From the NCBI RefSeq assembly GCF_964204645.1, contig NC_134029.1, positions 24,634,450-24,698,449 of the forward strand: a stretch of DNA of 64,000 nucleotides, in the 5' to 3' direction. Below, in pieces: positions 12,165 through 25,164 of this stretch (positions are counted from its first letter, which is position 1; each line of letters opens with the position of its first letter). Below the pieces are notes generated by a model. It ran no database searches, was not told where the DNA came from, and saw only the letters and a program-made list of their open reading frames with translations. Both the position numbers and the translations under genes were made by a program. The stretch comes from Tubulanus polymorphus (taxonomy: Eukaryota; Nemertea; Palaeonemertea; Tubulaniformes; Tubulanidae).

Positions 12165-15100
12165 AAACCACAGCGGCGTGTAAAGGTTAATATGTATTTA
12201 GACTGACTGGTAACCCCACCACCCCCTGCCTGCTGCGGCTGCTGCTGCTGCTGGATGGATGGCCGCTGGATGTTTTTTTTTCGATACATTCGCAACTATC
12301 AATTACAGGTTGAGAATCAGTATTAACTGGAGTTGCTCTCCGCATTCCCGGCCGCACGACGTGTTATCATTGCGCACTATACAGTCTGAAGCGAGGGTTT
12401 CATAGGGATTTGTTTTGGTTTTGTTTGTAGCTGTTCTCCGCGTCCGATAACTAGTGCACTTAATGCGTCATGAAAATCAGTAAATCCAATTCTTTTTTTA
12501 AAAATTATCGTCGCTTGGTTATAATCATCGGAGTCCCAGTTGTGAGTCACAGTTGTGGAGTCCCAGTAATGAGTCACAGTTGTGGAGTCTCAGTTGTGGA
12601 GTCTTTACTGAAGTCCAAAAGTGGTGTCTTAAATCCTAAGTCTTTAGTAAGTTGTTAGATTGGCTTTAGAACAAACGCGTGGTTGGTGAGATATGATAGA
12701 AAAACTGCAAATTTAATAGGTTGAAAAATTTGAATAAATTTTAAAAAAATTCGTGTAAAAAAAGTCGTGTTGATGAATAGAATCGAATTGATCTGTACCC
12801 AGTTACGCAGTTCAAGGTTAAATTTGACTTCAATTCGAGTTGGAATCTATGGAGTCACTGTGTGAGGAACCGGGTCTAGGATGTACTCACGATGCATCGC
12901 CTCCGGCTCACTGAGATATCAGAATCTAGCCCTTTATTAACCTCCCCTCCCCGCAGTCTACGAGTAAAACATGAAGTCTATACGATCTGTGACCTTTACA
13001 TATTAAAAACAAGACCTATTCCATAATCCATTATACCTCCTACCGCGGAGGTAACACCTCTTTCACCTCTCTCTCTCTCTCCTGCTATCGCGGGTAGAGA
13101 GCTTTTACTGTTGTTTGAAGTTGTTTAATCAGTTGTATTAATTCGGTGCACAGTTTAAACTCATTGACCCATAGTTGATATCGTACTATTTGACCATGGA
13201 TTGAATCCCTCGCTTGCCAGTGAGTAAACAAGCACTGAACGTGTACGCAGTATAGTTTCAGGTATAGTGTTTGGTTTACTATTTATTCTCTTTTAGACGT
13301 GATTCTGATCGTTAAAATCATTCATCATCGATAAAACACAACATACTTTATAGTTTTTTCTATTGCATGAGAATAAATGACCAAGATTCAGCGATAAAGG
13401 AGCGAGGGGAGAGGGGGAGAGGACGAGAGGGGAGAGGGGGAGGGAGGGAATGAGAATGAGAGGTAGTAAGGGAGGTAGGAAGAGAAGGCTTTAGGGAGGC
13501 AGGGACTGTGAACTCTGTGTTGTAACCAGGCTGAAATGATTCAGCTCGATCTATACTCTGATAAGATACCGGACTGTTTTCTGCGACAGGAGAGTCGTCG
13601 GGGTTAACATTGATTCATTCTTAAGAAGCTTCAATTATTTTCCTAAGCCCCGTTGTGTGTTGGGGGAACTCCGCTGAGTCTAGAAGTGCATCTCTCCTAA
13701 CTTCAGCTTTTAGATATTGGTCAGTTAAGAATCGAGCGGGAAGGTTTAGACAGCAGCTGAGGGGGTTTAATATCTCCACCCCAAATCGCTCAGTTTGACC
13801 ATCGTGAAAAGAGTTCAGTCTAAAACGACTCCTCTGATTATTGTCTACTGACACTGATAAAAGCAGTAGTCACGGTTTTGACGCATCTTTGACATTTATG
13901 AAGACTTTCTCTAGTGTTGCATTGATTATTAGTTTGAGTGTGAGAGACTTGATTTCCTGGTCTAATGAGTTTTGTATTATGATAAGGATTTGCGCAGGAT
14001 GCTCAGTGGCGTTCTGTCACCTTCACTAACTCGGCGAAAACAATCTTACAGCATGAAACCAAACACAAACTCGTGAAGATTATAATCTGAGAAATAAATT
14101 AGAAAATTCCGAACAAAAGGCTTTATTTCAAATGCGCGCATTCAATGTATTTGTATTTTGGAGGATGAGAAGGCGTTCTTCAATTTGAATCGATGATCCC
14201 CGAACAGTTCATTCATCTATTGTCGATCTTTCATTCAAATTTTTGACCAAACCGTCTCTTAAACCACATATTTTCTGAGTCCTTTCAAACACCAGTCAGT
14301 CAGTCAGTCAGCCCGTCAGTCAGCCAGCCAGTCCTTGGAGTAATCAGCCAGTTAGTTGAGTTAATTGCTGGTAGGTTACACGACTTCCGCTGAAACGAAA
14401 TGACCGTCTTTTTATCTGCATCGCTGGAACAAAGAGATGAACAGATTATACGCAATTTTATAACTTATTTCTGATGAGAAAGTGTTGAGTTGGCTGAGTT
14501 CCCGATTGTGGTCAGTAGTTAAATTGGTATAAATCGTTTACTGTTAGTTTAGTAGGTTTTAATTACGTTGATTGCTACTACTGCTGCTGCTGCTGCTGTA
14601 TGTTAACTACTGCACGGCTCTGATCTTAACGATAAATGCTATTGCAAACATCGATTGTTTGCCCCGATGTCATAACCCGATCGAACCCCGCCACCGCCCC
14701 CTCCCCTCCCTCCCTCCCTCCCCTCTCCCCCTCTCTCCCTCTCCCGGTTGATGAACACTGATGATGTGAGTTCTTTCAGGCAGAAAATATCAAAACCTCG
14801 TCATATTTACAAATGATGTTAACAAACAAATTAATCACATTTTACTCTCAATTCACTGAATTCATCGTCGGAGGTAGATCAGATACCTACACTCAATATC
14901 AACCGTCCTGGTGCACTGACTCAATGGGACCAGTGAACCTGACCTTAGATATTCAATGCCTCGAAACAAACCATGGGCCTTGAACAGATGGCTTAGAACC
15001 AAGGACCTAGAACAGACGGATTAGAACCCAGGGCCTACTACTGAGGGCTTTGAACCCAGGTCCTCGGAACACACGGCTTTGAACGCACATGATATTTTGT

Positions 15101-15914
15101 CATTTTTAAAGTAAGAATCACAATGCGGTTATTTCAATGATATCCTATTGTTGGTATTGTCAGTGATATATAGAATAGTGTCGGTTATACAGTTTCGAAC
15201 GGGTCGACTTAACGTTAATGACCTGCGCGCGTTCGTCGTAAGATCCCGTCAAAAAACACTGATTTTACTCTCTACACATCTGAGCTACGAATAAAACCAA
15301 CCAGTTTTATTGTCCTTTCACAATATCAGATACACTGTCGGTGCAAGAACGAGCATTAATATTCCCTTTATAATGTTAGACAAGATGAAATATTTCATGT
15401 ACTGGGACTCGCTTAATAGCGTATCGCGATAGTCGTATGCATGGCCCCCTGATTCGTGGTTTATCAGAGGGGTTATATATCTCTACCACCAGCCGAGTTT
15501 ATATCCTGACACAAGGGCCATGCCATTAATAAAACTGATATTACCTTTATGGCCTCGCTAAGAGAAAAACTGTAACCAGATTACTGGTGTTATACCTAAC
15601 ACACAGCAGCACAGATTCAAACTCTCTCTCTCTCTCTCTGAATACTACAGCAGTTTGATTTTGGGATCCGTTCGCTCTCAGTAACTGTGGGTTCAACATT
15701 TGAAAACTAATTTCATTTAACAGAACCCATATTGTCTTCCCAAAGGAATTTAGAACAAAAAACTACATGATGTTTCAACTCAATACTATTTCAGTCATAG
15801 AAAAATGGCTCATTATAGAATTGAGTCAAATACTATTCTGTATATTATTCTTTTTATTGCGGATTTAAATGAATTATGTTTTTCCTTTGTTAAGAATATG
15901 TAATGATATTTCAG

Positions 15915-16070
15915 ATGATGGTAGTGTCTATAGCTGGGGTGCTGGTGTTGATGGTCAGATGGGTCACGGGCAGAAAGTACGATTTTTAAAGTATCCCAGG
16001 AAGATATCGTCGATTGTGGGACCGGTTGTGTCAGTAGATTGCGGTGACTATTACTCCGCTGTTCTTACAG
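15915..16070 (+). CDS. RCC1-repeat protein, first recognised exon (partial gene)
   Basis: This internal exon encodes 52 residues beginning DDGSVYSWGAGVDGQMGHG. That is a textbook RCC1-type propeller repeat: an acidic-glycine turn, a Y-x-W-G strand and G-Q-x-G-H-G. It ends near VSVDCGDYYSAVLT, matching the conserved C-G-x-x-(H/Y) end of a blade. The acceptor is tgatatttcag and the donor is cag|gtacgt; it enters and leaves in phase 1. RCC1 repeats form seven-bladed propellers in guanine-nucleotide exchange factors and scaffolds, so about five more blades would normally lie upstream. None was found in the window. I do not recognise the orthologue. Confidence 0.85.
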
Positions 16071-19000
16071 GTACGTTTATTCCATTTATTAGGTCAGCAG
16101 TAGAATTTAGAGTGACAAAAATGAATTTCCGTCTGTCCCAGTTCTAGTGAGACAATGGAGTCAGACTATCGATGATGACCTGTCGGTAAATATGTCCCGA
16201 AGCTGGAAGTGCGGTCCGCAATTCAAACACAAATCATCACATTTTATGGAAAAAGTGTTTATTGTAAAACTAACAAATTGTCGGCGTGATGTTGAAACGG
16301 TTGAACACTTAACACGGCTACCATTAAGGGTGACTCCTATCTAACCGCACTTTGCTCCGGACATTCACTAAATTGCTCTTTTCCTGCCCGCTTTTGTGTT
16401 GACTCGAAACTATTTTTTACGCGCCCTCGACTAATATCAATTGACTGATTATTTTCAGTGTTCGAGATGTAATAATTCACACGCTCTCGAAATTAGACAA
16501 AAACCTTTAAGCCTCGTATCGCGGCCGGTTTAGAATTTATATTTTGCTAAATGGATTTCACCAGAATTTCAAGTGTTCTTTGTTTTTGGGTTTGAATAAA
16601 TTATATTCATTAGTATTCAGAGTGTTGCTGAATATCGCGCGGTTTTTTTTACTGAATAAACAAAGCACCTGAAACTTTTTACTGTTAAACGCATTAATTT
16701 ACGTTTTACATACATCAGAAATAAATATTTGATGGAAACAGGGAAAACGACACCGAATCGAAAATGCTTTTTCATTCATTAAATATGGCTGTTTTTTGTT
16801 GATGATATTCACCAGGACGGTTCGTCGTCGATAACGATAGTAAATTTAAAAGTTGTTGTTGTTCATTCTAGTGTTGATATAAAGTGACAAATTACTGGAT
16901 GAAGTAGATCTCTTGATTGCTATATTCACCAGCACCTCTTCAACACCGCGTACAGTCATCCACCGTTTAGATGACTTCACTGTAACTCGCATACAGTATA
17001 AACTATTAAACACCTTTCGCGTTGTGGCTTTTGTCGCGACATTTTGACAATCATAAGTGTTTTTAGCGTCGTTCGGGGTTTTTTTTCAAAATCATTTTTG
17101 TCCTCAGTCTCGCGGTTAAAGCGGTGTAAACGATACACACGTAAACGTGCCGAGCCATCTGCTCACCCGTGATGCCGCCGCCACCGCCGCACGAGGTGAC
17201 GTCATCTGAAAATATGCTCTACAATGAAGTTAGTCATAGTTTTTCGGTCCGGCGAAAAATTGAATCATGAAAGAAAAACTGAATTAGACGGGAATAGGAA
17301 GGGATTCCTTTCAACACGTCTCAGGCCTTACTTGAAATTGATTCAAGCCATGTTCGCGGAATTGGAAATCCATAAATGTTTCAAAATCCAGAACGAAATA
17401 TAAAGATACCAAATACCAAATATCTTTGACACAAAACCTTCTTTGAAACTTAATCCCAACCCCCAAAAATAACGATTCTGGGTTAAGTTTGAATTGTTGT
17501 CCTCATTGGGAATATAAGAAGTAACCACTAACAATAAAAACAAAAATTTGAGTTTTCCTTTTTCCTGCAATTGGACCCAGACCCAAATAGCCAGATCATA
17601 AACAGATATATTTTTGCTGTACGAGTCTCAAGTAAAGCTGCGTCGAGTGAGGACGGAATGTCGCTGATACTGTCTGTACCTGTCGTGTAGTGCCGCGTGT
17701 AAACAGATGTCTAACAACCTCAATAGTGATATTAACACAGGTAAAATTGAATCAGTCAAAACCATCACATACTGGTCAGTGGCAGTGACCACTGTCCGGA
17801 GAGCACTGACCACTGTCCCGAGAGTAATTATTCTATTGACTGCAGTGATTAAGCGCTGACCGAGGTCCATTCGCTTTATTTACGCTCTTGGTAAATTACA
17901 TTTTATCGAGGCTAGTGCGTGTGATTTATGGTTCAGTAACCAGCAATGCGTGATAGACCCCCTCCCCTACACTGACCGGCCGCTCCAGCCTCAGGACAGT
18001 ACAAACATCCTATTGCTCGCTATTCAAGCTGAAAATTGTGAAGATCACGTTGATTTCTGGTTTGTGCTCGAACACAATCGGATATTTTCTACTTGACTGT
18101 TGACTTCCCACCCCATCTCTTTGTGCGCTGGCCCTTTACACCGAGCAGGCTCGGTCGTGTCTTAGACAGATATACGACTATATTTGAAAAGATCTCGTGA
18201 GGATGGACCTCATGAGTAACAAACAATGACTAACGTGAGAAGTTTGAGGAGACCAGTGACATTAAAACCAAATGATTAAATGCAGTTCAACTCAAAATGG
18301 GATAGAAATTCAAGTAATGATATTAATAGTTAGATATTCCCGATTAAGAGAGGGTCCACCCGGGGTCGGGTCTGTTAACACTTAGACGAGAAATTCGAAC
18401 TGCGTCCGAGTAAAGAGTTTCATTACTAAATAATTAATTTGAATATACGACGAATCCCAGACGCGTAGTAAAGTAGTGAACTATGATAAACTAATGAGGC
18501 ACTTGACAGCGGCGTTAATCAATGACCAGTTCGCTGTTAATTGATAAAGTGACATATGTGGTTAATTGCGAGTGTACGGTTACGATTGAAGGTATTCAAG
18601 TTCTCCGTTCCCGCCATTAATGTTCAATTCACTTAGAAATCGACCTTTTACCAACATACTATATTCGTGTAATCCGAATATCTTCCAATTTGTAGAGCTT
18701 CTGCGCTCTCAGTCCATCTTAAGGTGGACAACTATTGAAAACGCTGTATTCATAATTGTGATCTGAATATGATACAGTGACCGATACTATATTCTATCTC
18801 TCATCACCGAGCCAAATACCGAAAACGTATCTCTGAACCCCTCACAGAGATAGATATCTTTCTAAAGTTTGATTAATCCCACAACTTCTCAAGTTCAAGT
18901 GCGAGTAAATTTATTCCATAGAAATAAAAACCAAAGATTTTACACTAAGTGTAGTGAACGAAGTTCAAATAGACGGGAAAACATAAATGTGAGGGACGTC

Positions 19001-19223
19001 GATTAGCAGACGCCAGTATCCAGAAAACAAACTAATCGCTCTCGATTCCAAAACAATCTTTCTGATGGAAATATAGAATACTCTTCACTCGTGTATGACA
19101 TGATCGGGTACTATATGTGTTATTGGTGTAGGACTTCCTTCGCGGTTTGAGGGTCCCATCCTCTCCCTCCCTTAAAATGTTCCTAAAACTTTTAATATCT
19201 GTTTTGATTCTGTGTATTTGCAG
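16071..19223 (+). other. Intron of the RCC1-repeat gene
   Basis: GT...AG intron (gtacgt to tttgcag) of 3.15 kb, phase 1. Apart from short AT-rich runs I see no exon, RNA gene or clear repeat array in it. Confidence 0.8.
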
Positions 19224-19391
19224 TGAGTGGTGACCTTTACCTGTGGGGTAAAAACAGTCACGTGATATCGCCGGTGATGACGTCATCGGATCGTATATAT
19301 CAGCCTCATCGAGTCGACCTTGCGGGGGGTCTTCCGGTCAAATCGATATCGTGTGGATCCTGGCACGTGGCGGCCATTACTGGAAAACCGT
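19224..19391 (+). CDS. RCC1-repeat protein, second recognised exon
   Basis: Continues the preceding exon in frame (phase 1 to phase 1). It encodes VSGDLYLWGKNSH and later VKSISCGSWHVAAITGKP. It therefore supplies the next RCC1 blade: the L-Y-L-W-G-x-N strand and the S-C-G-x-x-H-x-A-A-I-T end are both family hallmarks. The acceptor is gtatttgcag and the donor is ccgt|gtaagt. After this exon RCC1 similarity stops, so the propeller either closes here with N-terminal blades or is incomplete. Confidence 0.87.
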
Positions 19392-19419
19392 GTAAGTAAT
19401 GAACGTAAGACTAGGTCCG

Positions 19420-19555
19420 GGGCCCAGTTGCGCAGTCGTGACCTAAGTCGGGATGTGGTCTTAAATCGTAAGACTGGTTTAAGTTGATATATTGACTATT
19501 GCAATGGTGGACATAGACTGACCTTATATCTAAGCCATCACCGTGCAACTGGCCC
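19420..19555. mobile_element. 136-bp MITE-like element with GGGCC(C)AGTTGC inverted ends
   Basis: The left end is gggcccagttgcgcagtcgt. The right end, read on the other strand, is gggccagttgcacggtgatg, so the termini form imperfect inverted repeats of about 20 bases. The interior has its own inverted piece, ggtcttaaatcgtaagac. There is no coding capacity. Related sequences occur near 5207, 22616, 27007 and 36895. The family name and its autonomous partner are unknown to me. Confidence 0.55.
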
Positions 19556-20903
19556 TGAGTCCGATCTTTGTCTAGCTTGTGGTCGATTGTGTTATTGTGC
19601 CCTGGTCTTAGTCCTGGTCTGGTCCTGGTTCCTGGCTGCAGACCATTATATATTTCATGTACTGCAGATTGAATTACGCCAAGCCCCAATAAGGGCTACA
19701 GGATACGAATCAATATCGACTAAAAACTAAGGTCAAATTCTTTGTTTCTCTATGAGACTGAAATGATATGAGTAAGTCTGAAGCCGGCTGTCGCTGTTTG
19801 TGCGGATTAACCGGTTTAGCGCTATCGGGGCATAAGATGGATAATTGTGTCGCGCCATGCGGCATAAACCCGCGATCAAAAAGTCTTAAGTTGAAGTTAG
19901 GTTGATAATTGAATCGCCCGGTTTAGATTGGTTTAGATTGTTTAATCAGCATCCTGACAATCTGATTTGTATCGCTCACGAAAAGAAAAGTTGAATATTT
20001 GCACTTGGTCTTCAGAAATCCTAATGCGGTTGACATTTGTAAATTGTGTTTGTCTACTATAGATGAAAGTTCGCTGGCAGCGTAATGTCGACGAGTCTTA
20101 TCGTAATCAACTTAATTGTCTCGACATTTGATGAACTATCAGACCCCGATACAATCCACAGCTAGAAATTATATAATATCTAAAAAGGCCAAGTCTGAAT
20201 TAACCGAAGCGACATTAACCCTAACATTGACATTCAGAGATCAAAGATATTCGATCAATTATTCTTGTTGTTTAAAAAGTGGAATAAATCAGAATCAATC
20301 GGACCAAAGCTGCTTCATTCATGGCCCTAGCCTAGCTCTTTCACTCTCTCTAGCTTCGTTTGTGGTCCAGGGCTACCTTCACTTATGGCCCTGGTCTAAC
20401 CTCCTTCATGGCCCTGGTCTAGCTCCCCCTTTGACCAGTTTTAGCTCCCCCCGATGGACGAGAATAAAGTGACATCGAGTCATTGACAAAAGTGCTGCAG
20501 CAAAACAGTTCGATCTGAAAGAGCGAAAGACACGCAGAGAAACTGCTGAGAAATTTCAACTTCGAAAACAAAAATAGAAAAAGTGATGTATTTTTAGGTT
20601 GGAAAACAATATTTTTCTTTAGATTATCTGTAAGCCAGTAAACGCTACCTCCCTCTCTCCACTCACACTCCTCAGGTTTACGATATTTACGCTGTTACGA
20701 TGTACTTTTCTCCACAGTTTAAGTATCAATGAATCAATGAAATTCTCAGCGGTTGAAAACAAGCAAAAACTGATCGTCAATTTTTTCTGAATGTTTACCA
20801 TCAGGTAAAGGGTGAAGCGCTCGTACTGTGCGAATACTCCGCGTGTATCTTACTGCGCAGCGCAGATTCCAAGAAAAATATTATTTTACGAGATATATTT
20901 ATA

Positions 20904-21045
20904 TCTGAGGTGTTAAAGAGAGATTTACCGCAGAAACTTAAAAAAAAACTCTATATTTCATATATACGTTTATTATACGGTTATTATAGAACTTGTGACG
21001 CTGTGTTTGGGTATTTGAAACTGAGTCGCTTGCCGGTTCAGGCTG
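20904..21045 (+). pseudogene. Possible relic of a LINE reverse transcriptase
   Basis: A short frame reads LKRDLPQKLKKKLYISYIRL and continues with a tyrosine/leucine-rich stretch. This resembles the segment after the catalytic core of non-LTR reverse transcriptases, which usually reads LP...KL...LY.S.I.P.L.Y. The catalytic YxDD box is not visible, and the frame decays within about 50 residues. It could be chance similarity. Confidence 0.25.
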
Positions 21046-22356
21046 GTCGGAAGATTGTTCGAACCGCAACTAAGTCTGTACTTCGATTCCCGATTTCAAT
21101 ATCAAACTCTCAGTTTCGCTCCCGGCAGGTGTGGTGGGTTTGTAATTGGGACATCGATTTTGAAACTGTGGGTCCATCTTTGGCGCATTAAGGCCGATCT
21201 CATCACTAAGGTTTATCTGCCATGTTTGTTTGCATCGGGCGACCAGCTTAAGACCAATGACAAGCTATAGGGTTTACCGAGCCATGTTAACCCTACAACA
21301 ACATACAATGTCAAATAAAAGTGCCCCCTGTAAAATCTCGTACGTTTTTTTGAACCGTGCTGAAGTTCTGCTGTTGTTTATGTTGATCACAAATAATTAT
21401 TTATGAGCCCGATTTGATACGTAATATTTTTCATCGTGTTGATTCTTTCTGCTTCGTTGAACAAATTGAATTATCATCAGTTGACATAAATTGCAATTTG
21501 CGGTTTAATTGTTGAGATGAGAGCACTGGGCTACGCACCCAACCAACCAACCGCGCTTTCACAATCATTTATTCAATTGAATTAAAACCGTTTTATAATT
21601 CATTAAAAAATGTCGCTTCAAAAAGTAGGTCAGAGGGTCACGTGTATCAAGGACAAACGAATTCATTAAAGATTCAGATCGAGGCTGTGGCTGGATTTAG
21701 AATTTCAGGAATATAATTTTGACGAATTAAGATGATATAACAAGTTTCAATTCCGACAAAGCTGCAATAATCGATGTCAAATCACTTCTAAGTTGAGCCG
21801 TATTCTGATAAATAAATCTGATTGACATTTTGAACCGTGCTTGCCTCCTGATCATGGAATAGTGACCATTGATAAGACTGAATCCATGTTCGGGCAGCAG
21901 CGATGACCTTTCTGAACGAAGAGTTAATCATACATTCACTATGCGTATACTATCACCTCTGCGTGTCGTTCTGTGTCACGTGTTAATGACCAGCACAAAA
22001 TTGACAATTTTTTTCAATTCAGTAATATGTCACCCGTGTGATATTTGTCATCACATTTTCTACGCTATGAACCTCTGGTTATAGCACGTATTTTATAGTC
22101 CCTCAGTTGACTTTACGATGTAATCACGTTATTCGAATATCTCATTTCTCTTATTAAATTAGCATCATATTCATCTTTGCTCCCAAACAAATAATGACAA
22201 TTTATGTAGTATGCAGGTCATCCGATCTCTTTGTTATAGGTCCCGTAGGTCCCAGTCGCCGTTTGCTTCTAACTTCATTGTTTAGCGCGTGTATCCTCGC
22301 TACAACATGATCAATCTCTTAGTACTGAACTAGTCACACCGGGGATACTACAACCA

Positions 22357-22567
<211 letters not shown>

Positions 22568-22615
22568 TATCTCGGGCTCTTTTGTGTCTGATTGGGCTTA
22601 GTTAAAATACTCTTG

Positions 22616-22716
22616 ACCCAGTTCCACGTTGTGAGTTGGAGTTATCTCTGAATAAAAGTTCATTTTCAATGAGTTAACTCTGAGTCAAATGTTAACTCGG
22701 AACTGTGGAACTGGTA
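22616..22716. mobile_element. MITE-like palindromic element, CCAGTTCCAC ends
   Basis: The left terminus acccagttccac is matched in inverted orientation by gtggaactggta about 100 bases later. Internal blocks with gttaact/agttaac are also inverted. It is non-coding and looks like a relative of the element at 19420. Confidence 0.5.
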
Positions 22717-24873
22717 GTCGCTGGTTTTTGTGATCCTGTTTCACGAGACAACGTTCAATTTGCGATGAAGCCAATAACAGGTGAAACTCGTGAGATATTG
22801 ATATCATTGTAAGGAGTTGTGACTCTTCCATTATCGGCGTGGGAAATAGTGCAGTTATTGTTTCTACAAATCAATTCATTGATGAAGATCGCAGAAAATG
22901 AGCAAATCTTTTCAGAAAGTCACCTCTTCCCATATTGAAGGGTCTTGGCTTGATAGATATATCTCCATTCGATTCGGGGGCCATTTCACAGACAGATTTA
23001 ACATTTCATTAAAGCTTCCATTATCAATGATACTATGAAACGGACCCCACGATTTCTTGAACCTCAAGTAAACAGATACAGATATCATACAAACTATACG
23101 GGCAGCCGCGATCACACGAGCATTTTTGACCCGACCAAAGACGTATGACCAGGCCCGAGCTAAATCTTAGCATGGGCAAAATCATCGCGTTTGAATTGCA
23201 ACTGGTTCCAGAAGTGACTTTGCTTTGTTTCAGAATTGGTTAGTATCGAGTGAGTGGTTTGCCTCTGAACGCGCTCTCTAATTAGGCACGGGCCAAAATT
23301 TGGCTGGGGCCTGATTCGTGCTAATTTGGCTCGGGTCAAATCGTGTCCGTGTGATCGCGACTGTTAAAACAGTTTCAAATTTTTTACACATTTAAAGAAG
23401 AGCTAAATAGAAAGTAAGGTTGTTCAAGGTTGTTCAAGGTTGTTCGGGGCTTATTACTTGTATTCGGTTCCAGACACCTCGCAATTAAAGCTGTTACCTA
23501 TAGTTATATTATGAAGAAAAAAAGATATAATTTTACATATGGAACTAAATTGAGAGAAGTGCTGTGTGTTATGACTTTGGATACTTGAAGCCTAATTTGC
23601 AATTTAAAGGTTGACGTCAATGCCATAAATGTGTTATTGGGGAACTGAAGAGACAGTGACAGGTGCTAAAACAGAAATCTAAAACTGAATCGACCATAGA
23701 CGACATTGTTATTCCAAAAATTACCGCTACTATAAACTGTATGAATAAAATATATATCATAATTGAATAATGGTACAAAAATGTCATAAACGGATAACAA
23801 AGCGCAGGGGGGTGAGTGATAGGGACTTAACACTGGTGTTATAGGATAACCAGGGAATGTGATAAAGGCAACAGAAATGCTTAATAAACGACAGCGGGGC
23901 CAGCAACGACAATGAGAGTGACAAGATCTGAGAGATCTGGAGGAGGGGGGAGAGAGGAGGGAGAGATGAGAGAGGGGGAGATGAGAGAGGAGAAAGAGGG
24001 GGTCTGGTGTTTCCTCAATCTCTCATATCTGAAAATCCTTATTGTAAAAGTCTTAGACGAGTTTCTTGCACCTGTCATATTGAATCAATCATTTAAATGA
24101 CATTCTCCCATCTCCCTCCCTCTCCCCCTCTCCCCTTCCCTCTATCTCTCTCTCTCTCTATCACTCGTCATCGTCTATAGATATATTCATAACTCAATAC
24201 AATTGACTAGTTTTTTCATTGTTCTTTATAGGCGCAATAAAGCGTACAGCATCAGGTGACTAGAGAATAAAAAACCTGAATATACGTCACATCAACCTGT
24301 TATTGTCATCCCATACTGAACCTTTTAATGTGTACAGGTACAATAGAGGGATAGAACCAGATACCCTAAAGGGCCCCACAGATTATTACTCGATATCAAT
24401 AGAAAACTAGACTCGATTAAGATACTAATTGATCTATATGTATTGTTAGTACAAGTTCACCGGGGTATTCTAATTGTCATTTCGTCTTAAATCAAGCTAC
24501 ACTTGAAAACACGTTTTTTAAAGATTTTTTTGCCGGGTCAGGAATTTTAATGATTGTATCTCTGCCAGCAGCTGCCGGAAACCGTTAAATCAACCCAGTT
24601 TAATACGGGATGTTTCATTTGAATTCTTACTCAGAATCCGCCAATTTTTACGAAAAAAAAACTAGAAACTAGTTAACGAATTGATTACAAGACTAGAAAC
24701 TAGTTAATCCGGTTGAGGAATGACTTTGAACCGAAATAAACTAAAAAGTTTCGTCAAGAATTTTGGTCATTCTTGATAAACCTCACCTACGACTCCTGTG
24801 ATGGTTCAGTCATAGATGTCAGAGTCTCCGCTATTTGATGCTGTAATTGATGAATATATTTCTAATATTCCAG

Positions 24874-24935
24874 GCTGGCTGTCTTCAGTAAGAGACAGTG
24901 GAGAGACAACAGTTAATGACGAATTGATCGATGAG
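24874..24935 (+). CDS. RCC1-repeat protein, third recognised exon (21 residues)
   Basis: A small exon reading CWLSSVRDSGETTVNDELID(E) once joined in phase 1 to the previous exon. It leaves in phase 0. The acceptor tctaatattccag and donor gag|gtaggt are both strong. It marks the switch from the propeller to a polar linker. It is supported mainly by phase continuity and splice sites, since the peptide has no family signature. Confidence 0.75.
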
Positions 24936-25034
24936 GTAGGTTCAACTCTCTCTAATATTGCAGCTGTTTCTGGTGATTTTGTGAAGTGAGCACATGCACT
25001 AAATGTCTAAACCAAGTTGTATCACCTGATACTC

Positions 25035-25164
25035 GAGTGACAGCGATCAAGTGGGATCACTGATCGCATATACACCAGGCTGGAGTCACAGCGATCAAGT
25101 GGGATCATTGATCTCATATACACCTGTCTGGAGTGACAGCGATCACGTAGGATCACTGACCCGA
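25035..25164. repeat. 48-bp tandem repeat, about 2.7 copies
   Basis: Copies begin at 25035, 25083 and 25131 with gagt(g/c)acagcgatcaagtg. The third copy is partial. Confidence 0.85.

Larger units (their letters stand above)
10085..12764 (+). repeat. Second copy of the duplicate, starting at the assembly gap
   Basis: It begins on the first base after the Ns, in register with position 7773. It leaves the first copy only at 12764, where that copy meets the Ns. Small differences include ggcggcggcggcggc versus ggcggcggccgcggc near 8490/10980 and gttgtgag versus gtaatgag near 9783/12563. These are the kind of differences expected between alleles. Confidence 0.9.
166..15914. other. Gene-free stretch left of the first recognised RCC1 exon
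   Basis: I found no exon with protein-family similarity on either strand. Open frames here are short and mostly track simple repeats (GA, CT, GCA arrays). The stretch holds microsatellites, minisatellites, the assembly gap with its flanking duplicate, and scattered transposon-like sequence. The exon at 15915 starts in mid-protein (phase 1), so at least part of this stretch must be intron of the RCC1 gene unless all upstream exons lie further left. Small or divergent exons could have been missed. Confidence 0.6.

Noticed and set aside
14930-15085. Repeated gaac-cc-gg-gccta phrases
   Set aside because: Spacing and sequence are too irregular to define a tandem unit by eye.
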